A stretch of DNA of 64,000 nt from Neptunitalea chrysea (lineage in GTDB: Bacteria; Bacteroidota; Bacteroidia; Flavobacteriales; Flavobacteriaceae): the NCBI RefSeq assembly GCF_027924145.1, contig NZ_BRVP01000007.1, positions 122,726 to 186,725 of the forward strand, given 5' to 3'. The notes beneath the pieces were generated by a model. The model saw only the letters and a list, made by a program, of their open reading frames with translations, ran no database searches and was not told the origin of the DNA. Made by a program: the position numbers and the translations under genes. Numbering within the stretch: the stretch's first letter is position 1; the number at the start of each line of letters is the position of its first letter. Below, one piece after another: positions 44,880-55,866 of the stretch.

Positions 44880-45662
44880 TTATACCTTTTCTTTATTTTT
44901 TTTAATTATTTCGTGGGCTAAATTTAAGTAATTAGTAGCTCCTTTACTGGTAGCATCATAATTAATAATAGTTTCACCAAAACTTGGTGCCTCGCTTAGC
45001 CTTACATTTCGTTGAATAATGGTATCAAAAACCATTTCACTAAAGTGTTTCTGAACCTCTTCTACTACCTGGTTAGATAAACGCAGACGAGCATCATACA
45101 TGGTAAGTAGTAAACCTTCGATGTCTAAATCAGGGTTGTGAATTTTTTGAACACTTTTAATGGTGTTTAAAAGCTTTCCTAAACCTTCTAGTGCAAAATA
45201 TTCACATTGAATAGGAATGATAACAGAATTAGAAGCTGTTAAAGCATTTAAGGTTAATAACCCTAAAGATGGAGCGCAGTCAATTAAAATATAATCGTAG
45301 CGATCAGCTATTGTATCGAGATTCTGCTTTAACATGTATTCTCTTTGGTCCTTATCAACCAATTCAATTTCAATAGCTACTAAGTCAATGTGAGCCGGAA
45401 TTAAGTCTAGATTAGGAGAATCTGTTTGAATAATCAACTCTTCAGCTCTGTGTGTATGTTCTAAAAGCTGATACGTACCTAATTCAATAGATTCTACATC
45501 AATACCAAGCCCTGAAGTGGCGTTCGCCTGTGGATCGGCATCAATAAGTAATACTTTTTTTTCAAGTACTCCCAGAGAGGCAGCTAAATTTACAGAGGTA
45601 GTAGTTTTTCCTACTCCTCCTTTTTGATTGGCAATTGCAATTATTTTACCCATTTTGGTCAA
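44880..45662 (-). CDS. parA: Chromosome partitioning ATPase ParA
   Basis: 260 residues. Deviant Walker A is read as ANQKGGVGKTTTSVNLA (residues 10-26). Switch I follows in LLIDADPQANATSGLG, and DYILIDCAPSLGLLTLNAL is the Walker B region. The C-terminal RNVRLSEAPSFGETIINYD is typical of Soj/ParA. It works with ParB, three bases downstream, on origin segregation. Confidence 0.96.
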   Translation of the reverse strand: MTKMGKIIAIANQKGGVGKTTTSVNLAASLGVLEKKVLLIDADPQANATSGLGIDVESIELGTYQLLEHTHRAEELIIQTDSPNLDLIPAHIDLVAIEIELVDKDQREYMLKQNLDTIADRYDYILIDCAPSLGLLTLNALTASNSVIIPIQCEYFALEGLGKLLNTIKSVQKIHNPDLDIEGLLLTMYDARLRLSNQVVEEVQKHFSEMVFDTIIQRNVRLSEAPSFGETIINYDATSKGATNYLNLAHEIIKKNKEKV

Positions 45663-45758
45663 GAGGTTTTAAAAGGTAAAAATACAATTATTTGTGTTCT
45701 AATAAAACGAAAATTATTAACAAGGATTTAATTTATTGATACTTTTTGAAAAATATTG

Positions 45759-46640
45759 TTAAGAATTGTTCTTTTTTGCTCTAATCATGGATTCTAGCAT
45801 GTCCCACATTTCTTCGGGAATCGCTTCTAATAAATTAAATTGACCTGCTCCTTGAAGCCATTCTCCTCCGTCAATAGTAATCACTTCTCCATTAATATAA
45901 GCTGAAAAATCTGAAACTAAATAGGCTGCAAGATTGGCCAGTTCTTGATGTTCTCCAACCCTTTTTAAAGGTACTTTTTTTGCAAGATCGAACTTTTCTT
46001 TTAAATCTCCGGGAAGTAAACGATCCCACGCGCCTTTGGTAGGAAAGGGGCCTGGAGCAATAGCATTGGTTCGTATACCGTATTTAGCCCATTCTACAGC
46101 TAAACTTCTGGTCATAGCCAATACACCTGCTTTTGCTGTAGCGCTCGGTACTACATAGGCAGAACCTGTCCATGCGTAGGTAGTAACAATATTTAAAACC
46201 ACACCTTGTGTTTTGTCTTGTATCCATTGTTTACCTAAAGCTAGTGTGCAGTTTTTACTTCCTTTTAATACAATATCTATTATAGTATCAAATGCATTTG
46301 AAGATAAACGCTCGGTTGGAGATATAAAATTTCCAGCAGCATTGTTAATAAGTATGTGGATATTTCCGAATATTTCCATAGCTTTTTGCATCATAGCTTC
46401 AACTTGGTCGTAATATCTTACATCGCAAGCAATAGGAAAACAGTTTCCTTTACTGTTTGCTGAAAGTTCTTCTGCAGTAGCGGATAGCTTATCAATATTT
46501 CTAGAGGTAATGACAACGTTTGCGCCTAGCTCAAGAAAATAAGAAGTCATGGCCTTTCCTAATCCGCTTCCTCCACCAGTAACAATAATGGTTTTGTTTT
46601 CTAATGCATTTTCAGGTAGCATTTTCTGCTGGTAGTTCAT
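45759..46640 (-). CDS. SDR oxidoreductase, 2,4-dienoyl-CoA-reductase-like
   Basis: 293 residues. The Rossmann start VTGGGSGLGKAMTSYFLELG and NNAAGNF are SDR marks. The usual YxxxK is replaced: the region reads YVVPSATAKAGVLAMTRSLA, with the Lys kept and a Ser in place of Tyr. That is the pattern of 2,4-dienoyl-CoA reductases (DECR type), which use other residues for catalysis. The PGPF loop and DGGEWLQG also match DECR. It probably reduces unsaturated acyl-CoA in beta-oxidation. It shares the 519-base gap with the glycan locus but is transcribed away from it. Confidence 0.82.
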   Translation of the reverse strand: MNYQQKMLPENALENKTIIVTGGGSGLGKAMTSYFLELGANVVITSRNIDKLSATAEELSANSKGNCFPIACDVRYYDQVEAMMQKAMEIFGNIHILINNAAGNFISPTERLSSNAFDTIIDIVLKGSKNCTLALGKQWIQDKTQGVVLNIVTTYAWTGSAYVVPSATAKAGVLAMTRSLAVEWAKYGIRTNAIAPGPFPTKGAWDRLLPGDLKEKFDLAKKVPLKRVGEHQELANLAAYLVSDFSAYINGEVITIDGGEWLQGAGQFNLLEAIPEEMWDMLESMIRAKKNNS

Positions 46641-46818
46641 AAGTTTAATTTTGTTTTTCTAAGATACATAAAAAAAGAAGAGATTTTTTGGCTTGGGTGT
46701 CTATGTAAACAGTAAAATGTGCTTTGTAGGATATAAGGTAGTGTTTGTGTTGTAGGTAATTTAAACAACAACTCTATAATTTAAAAGCGTTTACCTTTAA
46801 TAACAGTACTTTGATACA

Positions 46819-46859
46819 AACTGGTATGTAAATAATATAAACTGGTAGCTACTAGTATG
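46819..46859 (+). promoter_or_regulatory. Operator module, copy 1 (AACTGGT repeats 21 bp apart)
   Basis: AACTGGT at 46819 and again at 46840 (21 bp, two helical turns). The second copy is part of the near-palindrome ACTGGTAGCTACTAGT (46841-46856). The whole 41 bases align without gaps to 60092-60132 next to the GntR gene. It is likely the binding site of the GntR-family regulator of this locus. Confidence 0.65.
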
Positions 46860-46878
46860 TTTGTATGCTTTTGTGTGT

Positions 46879-46886
46879 TATATTTG
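46879..46886 (+). promoter_or_regulatory. -7 box TATATTTG of the glycan operon, promoter 1
   Basis: TATATTTG begins exactly 39 bases after the start of the second AACTGGT repeat, the same distance as in the galK module. Transcription from here would give a leader of about 265 bases containing the LacI-type palindrome and the 12-bp inverted repeat. Confidence 0.5.
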
Positions 46887-47003
46887 ATATGAAATTAATA
46901 ATATAATTCATTGTAAAAGGATAATTCTTAATTTATAGGATGTTAAAATTTGATAAGTATAATTATTTGTTGTGGATCTAATATCAAATTTTAATTGAAT
47001 TAA

Positions 47004-47027
47004 AAACACGAAAACGATTTCGTGTTT
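47004..47027. promoter_or_regulatory. LacI-family-type palindromic operator
   Basis: AAACACGAAA (47004-47013), centre ACGA, TTTCGTGTTT (47018-47027): perfect 10-bp arms around a CG. The core CGAAAACGATTTCG matches the general LacI/CcpA/PurR operator form nGnAAnCGnTTnCn. It lies just upstream of a second -7 box at 47046. No LacI-family gene with a LacI-type helix-turn-helix is in the window. Confidence 0.6.
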
Positions 47028-47045
47028 CTGAAAAGGATTAGCTTT

Positions 47046-47053
47046 TAAATTTG
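47046..47053 (+). promoter_or_regulatory. -7 box TAAATTTG of the glycan operon, promoter 2
   Basis: Exact TAnnTTTG match, 18 bases after the LacI-type palindrome, which would then cover its -33 region. This placement suits repression. The leader from here would be about 100 bases. Confidence 0.5.
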
Positions 47054-47060
47054 TTTTTTA

Positions 47061-47105
47061 TTCAAACCTGATTGCATAACATTACTGTTTTGTATCAGGT
47101 TTGAA
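47061..47105 (+). repeat. 12-bp perfect inverted repeat in the operon leader
   Basis: TTCAAACCTGAT (47061-47072) and ATCAGGTTTGAA (47094-47105) with a 21-base loop, directly downstream of -7 box 2. It could be a leader hairpin (attenuator or mRNA-stability element) or a looped operator. There is no T-tract, so it is not a simple terminator. Confidence 0.7.
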
Positions 47106-47159
47106 CCATTATAAAAAGAGGTAAAACAGATTGTAGAAAATCTGATTAATTGTAATGTC

Positions 47160-48467
47160 ATGCGTAGAGTAGTGAAGTTTAGAAATAAAATACGAGCACT
47201 TTTGATGTTAAGTCTTTTTTGTTTTTTAATAACAAATGCTCAAACTATTAAAGAAACTAGAGTTAGCTTAGGGTGGAGTGGAAATTCTGTAAATACAGTT
47301 GTATTCAGAAATAGCGCAGTGACTACCTTTAAAGATGTACAGTTTACTGCTTATTATAATCCGAAAGGCGCTATGATACTTGCAAAACGGAAATTAGGTT
47401 CTTCCAAATGGACTTTTTTGCAAACTCCTTATTACGGAAATATTAAAGATGCTCATAACGATATTAGTATTGCCGTAGATGCAAAAGGATATCTACATGT
47501 GAGCTGGGATCATCATAATACCAAATTGCGTTATGCCAAGAGTTTAAAACCCATGAGTTTACAGCTAACAAAAGAACTACCTATGACGGGATTGCAAGAA
47601 ACTAGTGTTACGTATCCTGAGTTTCATAATTTGCCTAATGGGAAATTATTGTTTTGTTACCGATCGGGTGAATCGGGTAGAGGGAATATGGTTATTAATT
47701 CCTATGATGTTAAAACCCAAAAGTGGACACAATTACAAAGTAATTTGTTAGATGGAGAGAATACACGAAGTGCTTACTGGCAGATGACCGTTGGTGAAAA
47801 TGGAGCTATATATGTGTCTTGGGTATGGAGAGAAACATGGGATGTAAGTACGAATCATGATATGTGTTATGCTGTATCTTATGATGGAGGAATTACTTGG
47901 AGAAAATCTACAGGAGAAAAGTATAAGCTTCCTATAACAATAGAGAATGCAGAAATAGCGTGGACGATACCTCAAAATAGAAGTTTAATTAATCAAACTT
48001 CTATGACGGTCGATGCTAATGGTATACCATATATAGCAACCTATTGGAAAACGAACAAAGTGCCACAGTATAAAATTATATACCGTGCTAATAATATTTG
48101 GAAATTAATGGAAACTAATTTTCGTAAAACACCTTTTGATTTAGGGGGTGGAGGTACTAAAAGTATTCCTATTTCGCGTCCGAAGGTTTTTGTAAACAAC
48201 CTAAATGTGTACCTTTTGTATAGAGACGAAGAAAAGGATAATAAAATTATGTTGGCTTATCGTGGAAAGAATAAAAGTGAATGGAAGCAATTGCCACTTA
48301 CTTCTTACGGAGTAGGTCAATGGGAGCCTAATTATGATGAGAATTTGTGGAAAAAGGATGGAGTGTTACATGTGTTTTCTCAAAAGGTAGAACAGGTAGA
48401 TGGTGAAGGTATAGCTTCTTTAGAAGCACAGGAGATACATATTATTGAAGTAGAAAAATTAGAATAA
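47160..48467 (+). CDS. Secreted BNR-4 propeller protein, possible polysaccharide lyase
   Basis: 435 residues with a signal peptide (LMLSLFCFLITNAQ). The body is a beta-propeller of the BNR_4 type, with YGNIKDAHNDISIAVDAKGY and then HVSWDHHNTKLRYAKS near residue 115. The family includes ulvan and rhamnose-glucuronate lyases (PL24, PL25, PL42-type seven-bladed propellers), in which a pair of His plus Tyr and Arg act in beta-elimination. Here the first His (DAHND) and second (DHHN) are 20 residues apart, and TYPEF to CYRSG puts a Tyr and Arg 16 apart. I remember similar spacings in PL25, but this cannot be checked here. It opens the glycan locus and ends 44 bases before the next gene. Confidence 0.7.
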   Translation: MRRVVKFRNKIRALLMLSLFCFLITNAQTIKETRVSLGWSGNSVNTVVFRNSAVTTFKDVQFTAYYNPKGAMILAKRKLGSSKWTFLQTPYYGNIKDAHNDISIAVDAKGYLHVSWDHHNTKLRYAKSLKPMSLQLTKELPMTGLQETSVTYPEFHNLPNGKLLFCYRSGESGRGNMVINSYDVKTQKWTQLQSNLLDGENTRSAYWQMTVGENGAIYVSWVWRETWDVSTNHDMCYAVSYDGGITWRKSTGEKYKLPITIENAEIAWTIPQNRSLINQTSMTVDANGIPYIATYWKTNKVPQYKIIYRANNIWKLMETNFRKTPFDLGGGGTKSIPISRPKVFVNNLNVYLLYRDEEKDNKIMLAYRGKNKSEWKQLPLTSYGVGQWEPNYDENLWKKDGVLHVFSQKVEQVDGEGIASLEAQEIHIIEVEKLE

Positions 48468-48478
48468 GAGGTGTGTAG

Positions 48479-51709
<3,231 letters not shown>

Positions 51710-51731
51710 ACAAAATAAAATAAAATAAAAT

Positions 51732-53597
51732 ATGAAAAATTTAGTTATCTCATTTATATGTTTTCTTGGTGGTTACCTTTTGGTAACCGCTCAAGATAAC
51801 ATCATCATAAATACTGAAGGACGAAATACAGTTTCTTTAAATGGAATCTGGCATTATATTATTGATCCGTATGAAACAGGCTTTTATGATTATCGTTTTA
51901 AAGAACGTAGAGAAAACGATGCAGGAGCGTATTGGAATGCTCCTGTTTTAAAAGAGAAAACCGATTGGACAGAACACGGTTTTAAAGATCCGTATCCAAT
52001 TCAGGTTCCGGGTGACTGGAATTCACAAGATAGAATATTTACCTATTATGAAGGAACCGTTTGGTATCAACGTTCTTTTGATGCTCCTAAGGTTAAAAAA
52101 GCCGAAGATGTATACCTCTATTTTGGTGCAGTAAATTATGAGACACATGTTTATCTGAATGGTAAAAAACTAGGGATGCATAAAGGAGGATTTACGCCTT
52201 TCAATTTTAAGATACCAAAAGAGTTACTTCAGAAAACCAATAACAATTTGGTGGTAAGGGTTAATAATAATCGTTATCCTGATGAAATTCCAACCGTAAA
52301 TACCGATTGGTGGAACTACGGAGGGATAACCCGTGATGTTAAGTTGGTTATACTACCAGAAACTTTTGTTCAACAATATCACCTTCAATTAGACCAAAAA
52401 CAAGATATTCTTACGGCACAAAAAAAGAAACGCTTTACTATTTCGGGTTGGGTAAAACTTAACCAATTGGTTACAGGAGGTAAAGTATCTGTGCAGATTC
52501 CGGAATTAAATATCTATGAGGACTATGAAGCCTCGGGAGATTCGGTTAAAATAGCATTACAGGCGAAGAAAATTGAATTGTGGGATACAAACAACCCGAA
52601 GCTTTATGAGGTAATTATTAGCTATAATACGGATGTTGTAAAAGATAAGATAGGATTTAGAAAGATAGAGGTTTACGGAGATAAGATACTATTAAATGGG
52701 AGACAAATTTTTCTTAGGGGTATTAGTATTCATGAAGAAATAGCTCAAGAGGTACGCAGAGCACATAGTAAACAAGATGCGGTCAAATTGTTTGGGTATG
52801 TAAAAGAATTACATGCCAACATGGTTCGCTTGGCGCACTACCCACATAATGAGTATATGCCAAGAATGGCAGATTCATTAGGGATTTTGGTATGGACGGA
52901 AATACCTGTGTATTGGACTATCGACTTTGGAAATCAAGAGGTCTATAAAAAAGCTGAGACACAGCTAAAAGAAATGATAACCAGAGATTGTAACAGAGCT
53001 TCTGTAATTATTTGGTCTGTTGGAAACGAAACTCCAGTGAGTGATACCCGTACAACTTTTATGAGTAGCTTAGTTAAAGAAGCAAAACAATTAGATGATA
53101 CTCGTTTGGTTTCGGCAGCTTTAGAAGTGCATTACATAGATGGGGTAAATTATGTAGATGACCCGCTGGGGGCTTATACAGATATTGTGTCTTTAAATGA
53201 ATATTTAGGATGGTATGGCGCATTACCCGATGCTTGTAAAACCGCAAAATGGGAAACAAAATATAATAAACCCTTTTTTATAAGTGAAACAGGAGCAGGA
53301 GCAAAAGGTGGTTTTCACGATGTTAAAGAAATGCGTTTTAGCGAAGAGTTTCAACAGTGGTATTACCAAGAACAGATAGCCATGGTTAAAAATAATTTCC
53401 CTGATAATTATACAGGTTTATCTCCTTGGATTTTGATGGATTTTAGGTCGCCTAGAAGAAATAACCCGGAATATCAGGAAGGATGGAACCGTAAAGGCTT
53501 GATAGATGATAAGGGGCACAAAAAGCTGGCTTTTTACGTATTGCAGCAATATTATAAAGAGATAGAAGAACAAGAAAAACAAGGGGATAGAAAATAA
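51732..53597 (+). CDS. GH2 beta-glucuronidase-like enzyme (secreted)
   Basis: 621 residues. The signal peptide ends near LLVTAQD. Domains in order are a jelly-roll (VYLYFGAVNYETHVYLNGKK), an immunoglobulin-like domain, and a TIM barrel from about residue 325. The acid/base Glu433 is in WSVGNETPVS and the nucleophile Glu519 in FFISETGAGA. TDWWNYGGITRDV near 195 resembles beta-glucuronidase-type GH2 members more than LacZ, and the protein has the shorter three-domain length. A uronate-releasing role fits the UxuA gene of the same operon. A galactosidase remains possible. Confidence 0.82.
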   Translation: MKNLVISFICFLGGYLLVTAQDNIIINTEGRNTVSLNGIWHYIIDPYETGFYDYRFKERRENDAGAYWNAPVLKEKTDWTEHGFKDPYPIQVPGDWNSQDRIFTYYEGTVWYQRSFDAPKVKKAEDVYLYFGAVNYETHVYLNGKKLGMHKGGFTPFNFKIPKELLQKTNNNLVVRVNNNRYPDEIPTVNTDWWNYGGITRDVKLVILPETFVQQYHLQLDQKQDILTAQKKKRFTISGWVKLNQLVTGGKVSVQIPELNIYEDYEASGDSVKIALQAKKIELWDTNNPKLYEVIISYNTDVVKDKIGFRKIEVYGDKILLNGRQIFLRGISIHEEIAQEVRRAHSKQDAVKLFGYVKELHANMVRLAHYPHNEYMPRMADSLGILVWTEIPVYWTIDFGNQEVYKKAETQLKEMITRDCNRASVIIWSVGNETPVSDTRTTFMSSLVKEAKQLDDTRLVSAALEVHYIDGVNYVDDPLGAYTDIVSLNEYLGWYGALPDACKTAKWETKYNKPFFISETGAGAKGGFHDVKEMRFSEEFQQWYYQEQIAMVKNNFPDNYTGLSPWILMDFRSPRRNNPEYQEGWNRKGLIDDKGHKKLAFYVLQQYYKEIEEQEKQGDRK

Positions 53598-53687
53598 AAT
53601 CATGTTAGTATCAGAATGATACAGTGTTACCTTACTTGTTTAAGGTGATTAGAATAAAAAATACGAACTAAATTTTAAATTGAAACA

Positions 53688-55853
53688 ATGATTAAAAACA
53701 CATTTAAAAGTAAATCATTGATTTTGTTGGTACTGATAGTAAGTGTATTTACAGCATGTTCAGGAACGCAAAAAGATGAAAAATATACAGCATATTTGTT
53801 TACTTATTTTACCGGAAATGCTACGGGAGAGGAGGCAATACGTTATGCGGTAAGTACAGACGGATATAATTACAAAGCATTAAACAATAATGAACCTGTT
53901 TTAGATAATACTAAAATTAGTACTACAGGAGGGGTTAGAGATCCGCATATTTTAAGAGGTGCAGATGGAAAAACTTTCTATATGGTAGCAACCGATTTAT
54001 TTGTCCCTGAAATGGGATGGAGCAATTATGCTATGATTTTAATGAAGTCGGATGATTTAATAAACTGGACGTCTTCTGTTATTAATATTCCTGAAACTTA
54101 TCCTGACGAATTTGGAGATGTGTATAGAGTATGGGCACCGCAAACTATTTACGATGATGCTACAGGAAAGTATATGGTCTATTTTTCTATGAAACAAGGA
54201 GATCATCCTGATAAGATTTATTATGCGTATGCAAATGAAGATTTTACAGCCTTAGAGGCAGCTCCAAAGCAATTATATTTTCCGCCGGCAAGCAGTAATA
54301 ACAGAGCTTGTATTGACGGTGATATTATTAAAAAAGATGGGAAATTTTATTTGTTCCACAAAGCGGAAGACGGAAAGCCGGGTATTAAGTTGGCAATATC
54401 AGATAAGTTGACAGAAGGATACGAACTGGTAAGTAATGAGAGAGTTGATGCAGAAACACACCCGGTTGAGGGAAGTGGTATTTTTCAGTTAAATGATAGT
54501 GGTGAGTATATTTTAATGTACGACTTGTATACACAAGGAGGGTATCAGTTTACAAAAAGTAAAGACTTAAATAATTTTACTGTAATTGATGAGTCTATAA
54601 GTATGAATTTTCACCCTCGTCATGGTACTGTAATGCCAATTACAGATACCGAGTTAAAAAGATTAATGGAAAACTATGCTTCTTTTGAAGACCCATTAAT
54701 AGAAGCGAATTCAGATGACTTAAAAAAATTAAATGTAGCCATTTACGGTAAAGAACATAAGATGCGTTTACCCGTTAAAATAGGCACTGATCTTACGAGT
54801 TTCGATCCTGAGTTCAGCACCTTTAAAGGAGTTATGGTAAGTCCGAAAGGGCCACAAGATTTTACAAAGGGAGCAATAGATTATACGATTTCCATAGAAG
54901 GTAAAGGTGATCAGGTATATAAGGTTATTGCTAATGAAGACCATAATCCGGTATTGGAAGGATATTATGCAGACCCTGATGTTTTATATGCAGAAAAAAC
55001 AGGTAAATATTATATCTACCCAACTTCTGACGGTTTTCACGGTTGGTCAGGTTATTATTTTAAGACCTTCTCATCAGATGACTTAGTTAGCTGGAAAGAT
55101 GAAGGCGTGATTTTAGACCTTAAAAAAGATGTAAGTTGGGCCGATAGAAACGCTTGGGCTCCTTGTATTATAGAGAAAAAGGTGGATGGAGTTTATAAGT
55201 ATTTCTATTACTTCACAGCAGCTCAGAAAATAGGTGTAGCGGTGGCAGATGATCCTACAGGGCCCTTTGTAGATAGCGGTAAACCCGTAATTGATTTCAA
55301 ACCAAAAGGTAGTAAGGGCGGACAAGAAATAGATCCTGATGTATTTATGGATCCGAAAACAGGAAAAACATATTTGTACTGGGGGAACGGTTATTTAGCT
55401 GGTGTAGAATTGAATGATGATATGGTATCTATCAAGAAAAATACACTAAAAATAATGACTCCCGATAACACGTTTAGAGAAGGAACCTATGTTATTTATA
55501 GAGATGGTAAGTACTATTTCATGTGGTCTGAAGATGACACCCGTAGTCCTAATTATAAAGTACGTTACGCCATTGCAGATAAGCCATTAGGCACGTTGGT
55601 AAAACCTGATGACAATATAGTAATTCAGAAAAATGAAACAGCTCATATTTTCGCTACAGGTCATAATTCTGTTATACAAAAACCAGGTACAGATGAATGG
55701 TTTTTAGTCTACCATCGTTTTACGTATCCTAAAGGTGTAGAAATGGGGGGAAGAGCAGGTTTCCATAGAGAGGTCTGTATAGATACGTTAAAATTTGACG
55801 AGAATGGGCATATCATAGAAGTTATTCCTACCTTAGAGGGAATCAAAAAATAA
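53688..55853 (+). CDS. Lipoprotein with two GH43 domains
   Basis: 721 residues. Lipobox in SVFTACSG (Cys near residue 24), so it is membrane-anchored. The first GH43 propeller (about 35-310) has the catalytic Asp in GVRDPHILRG and Glu in PVEGSGIFQL. The second (about 420-715) has EGYYADPDVLYAEKTGKYYI with the Asp, IDPDVFMDPKTGKTYLYWG, and the acid Glu in FREGTYVIYRDGKYYFMWSE. Both sets of acidic residues look intact, so two active sites in one protein are possible. GH43 enzymes remove arabinose, xylose or galactose residues. Precise specificity cannot be read, and the locus favours galactose or arabinose. Confidence 0.85.
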   Translation: MIKNTFKSKSLILLVLIVSVFTACSGTQKDEKYTAYLFTYFTGNATGEEAIRYAVSTDGYNYKALNNNEPVLDNTKISTTGGVRDPHILRGADGKTFYMVATDLFVPEMGWSNYAMILMKSDDLINWTSSVINIPETYPDEFGDVYRVWAPQTIYDDATGKYMVYFSMKQGDHPDKIYYAYANEDFTALEAAPKQLYFPPASSNNRACIDGDIIKKDGKFYLFHKAEDGKPGIKLAISDKLTEGYELVSNERVDAETHPVEGSGIFQLNDSGEYILMYDLYTQGGYQFTKSKDLNNFTVIDESISMNFHPRHGTVMPITDTELKRLMENYASFEDPLIEANSDDLKKLNVAIYGKEHKMRLPVKIGTDLTSFDPEFSTFKGVMVSPKGPQDFTKGAIDYTISIEGKGDQVYKVIANEDHNPVLEGYYADPDVLYAEKTGKYYIYPTSDGFHGWSGYYFKTFSSDDLVSWKDEGVILDLKKDVSWADRNAWAPCIIEKKVDGVYKYFYYFTAAQKIGVAVADDPTGPFVDSGKPVIDFKPKGSKGGQEIDPDVFMDPKTGKTYLYWGNGYLAGVELNDDMVSIKKNTLKIMTPDNTFREGTYVIYRDGKYYFMWSEDDTRSPNYKVRYAIADKPLGTLVKPDDNIVIQKNETAHIFATGHNSVIQKPGTDEWFLVYHRFTYPKGVEMGGRAGFHREVCIDTLKFDENGHIIEVIPTLEGIKK

Positions 55854-55866
55854 TCCATTTTCACAT

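Larger units (their letters stand above)
46641..47159. other. 519-bp intergenic regulatory region of the glycan locus
   Basis: No convincing gene on either strand. Reading rightwards: a direct-repeat operator (46819-46856), a -7 box (46879-46886), a LacI-type palindrome (47004-47027), a second -7 box (47046-47053) and a 12-bp inverted repeat with 21-base loop (47061-47105). The glycan genes start at 47160. The left part, from 46641 to 46800, holds nothing I can assign besides the upstream side of the divergent SDR gene. Confidence 0.7.

Noticed and set aside
43965..45662. parS sites near parAB
   Set aside because: I looked for TGTTTCACGTGAAACA-type palindromes by eye and found none; a systematic search could still find divergent sites.
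45759..46640. DECR-like SDR as part of the glycan locus
   Set aside because: It is transcribed away from the locus and its motifs fit acyl-CoA metabolism; sharing of the intergenic region alone is not enough.
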